Notes under the pieces: generated by a model
What the model was told of the DNA's origin: nothing
Seen by the model: the letters and a program-made list of their open reading frames with translations, nothing else
Database searches by the model: none
In this document: one piece after another, positions 5,979 through 6,103 of the stretch
Layout: each line of letters begins with the position of its first letter
Position numbering within the stretch: position 1 is the first letter of the stretch
Translations under genes and position numbers: made by a program
From: Bacillota bacterium
GTDB taxonomy: Bacteria > Bacillota > Clostridia > Christensenellales > Aristaeellaceae
Direction: 5' to 3'
Assembly (NCBI GenBank): GCA_023459675.1
Contig: JAEWTC010000098.1
Coordinates: 1-6,103, forward strand
DNA length: 6,103 nt

Positions 5979-6103
5979 TCCGGCTCCCCGCTTTCCGGCG
6001 CGGGCAATTGCAAAAGCTCGCTGACGGTGACAGGCTCAAACCCCGCGTCCAGCAGCATGGGAAGGAGCGTCGTAAGGCAGCGGACGTCCTTCTGGTTGGT
6101 GTG
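5975..6103 (-). CDS. C-terminal fragment, probably a polysaccharide deacetylase (NodB-like)
   Basis: Reading leftward from the right edge, the frame is open for 42 codons and ends at TGA (5977-5975). The visible tail includes LLPMLLDAGFEPVTVSELLQ followed by a short Pro/Glu-rich end. A 'Gly-Phe/Tyr-x-x-Val-Thr-Val-Ser-Glu-Leu' ending is characteristic of bacterial polysaccharide deacetylases, where it forms the last helix and strand of the NodB domain, and the His near the edge (codon 1 of the fragment) could be that of the family's C-terminal catalytic motif. Such enzymes remove acetyl groups from peptidoglycan or other surface glycans. The catalytic Asp and the metal-binding motifs lie outside the window. 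Its stop overlaps the TTG start of the RACo gene, so the two are co-transcribed. The call rests on a short C-terminal motif and is only moderately secure. Confidence 0.6.
   Translation of the reverse strand, partial: HTNQKDVRCLTTLLPMLLDAGFEPVTVSELLQLPAPESGEPD
5984..5989 (-). promoter_or_regulatory. Shine-Dalgarno supporting the TTG start of the RACo gene
   Basis: On the - strand this reads GGGGAG, 5 bases before the TTG at 5978 and inside the last codons of the upstream gene. It supports the rare start codon, and with the TTGA stop/start overlap it suggests coupled translation. Confidence 0.6.

Noticed and set aside
5341..6024. + strand open frame of about 227 codons opposite the RACo gene
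   Set aside because: It lies antisense to the ferredoxin and ATPase motifs, its Ser/Pro/Arg/Cys-rich translation resembles no family, and it has no start signals.
1..6103. Search for mobile elements, CRISPR arrays, tRNA or rRNA genes, and defence or toxin-antitoxin pairs
   Set aside because: By eye there are no transposase or integrase motifs, no regularly spaced direct repeats, no tRNA-like cloverleaf, and no small paired genes. Nearly all the sequence is taken by five ordinary genes.

Overview
The window looks like ordinary chromosome from a GC-rich anaerobic member of the Firmicutes, probably of the Clostridia. Four things point there: a GC-rich composition with G/C-ending codons, a perfect GGAGGTGA ribosome binding site, a RACo-type corrinoid-protein activator (a family tied to anaerobic corrinoid methyl transfer), and a cytoplasmic-looking GH2 glycosidase with Firmicutes/gut-type domain order. 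The species cannot be named from this sequence.

Layout, left to right. Bases 1-998 (+) hold the 3' part of a polyprenyl-phosphate sugar-1-phosphate transferase, which primes exopolysaccharide or capsule synthesis; its 5' end lies outside the window. A strong hairpin with T-tracts on both sides (about 985-1020) overlaps its stop codon and can end transcription from both directions. Bases 1052-3457 (-) encode an 801-residue GH2 beta-galactosidase-like enzyme. Bases 3458-3614 are a divergent promoter region. Bases 3615-4544 (+) encode a single PP2C-like protein phosphatase. Bases 4545-5978 (-) encode a short RACo/DUF4445 protein with an N-terminal [2Fe-2S] domain; its stop codon directly abuts that of the phosphatase. 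Bases 5975-6103 (-) are the C-terminal end of a gene that resembles a polysaccharide deacetylase, coupled to the RACo gene by a 4-base TTGA overlap.

There are four transcription units: sugar transferase (+), GH2 (-), phosphatase (+), and deacetylase-like gene plus RACo (-). They do not form one obvious pathway. The two ends concern envelope polysaccharide, the GH2 enzyme concerns glycan breakdown, RACo concerns corrinoid metabolism, and the phosphatase has no visible kinase partner. I found no mobile element, CRISPR array, tRNA, rRNA or convincing new multi-gene system. The items most worth a second look are the zero-gap convergent phosphatase/RACo pair, the shortened RACo and its coupling to an envelope gene, and the divergent promoter region. 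No gene-free stretch exceeds 157 bases.
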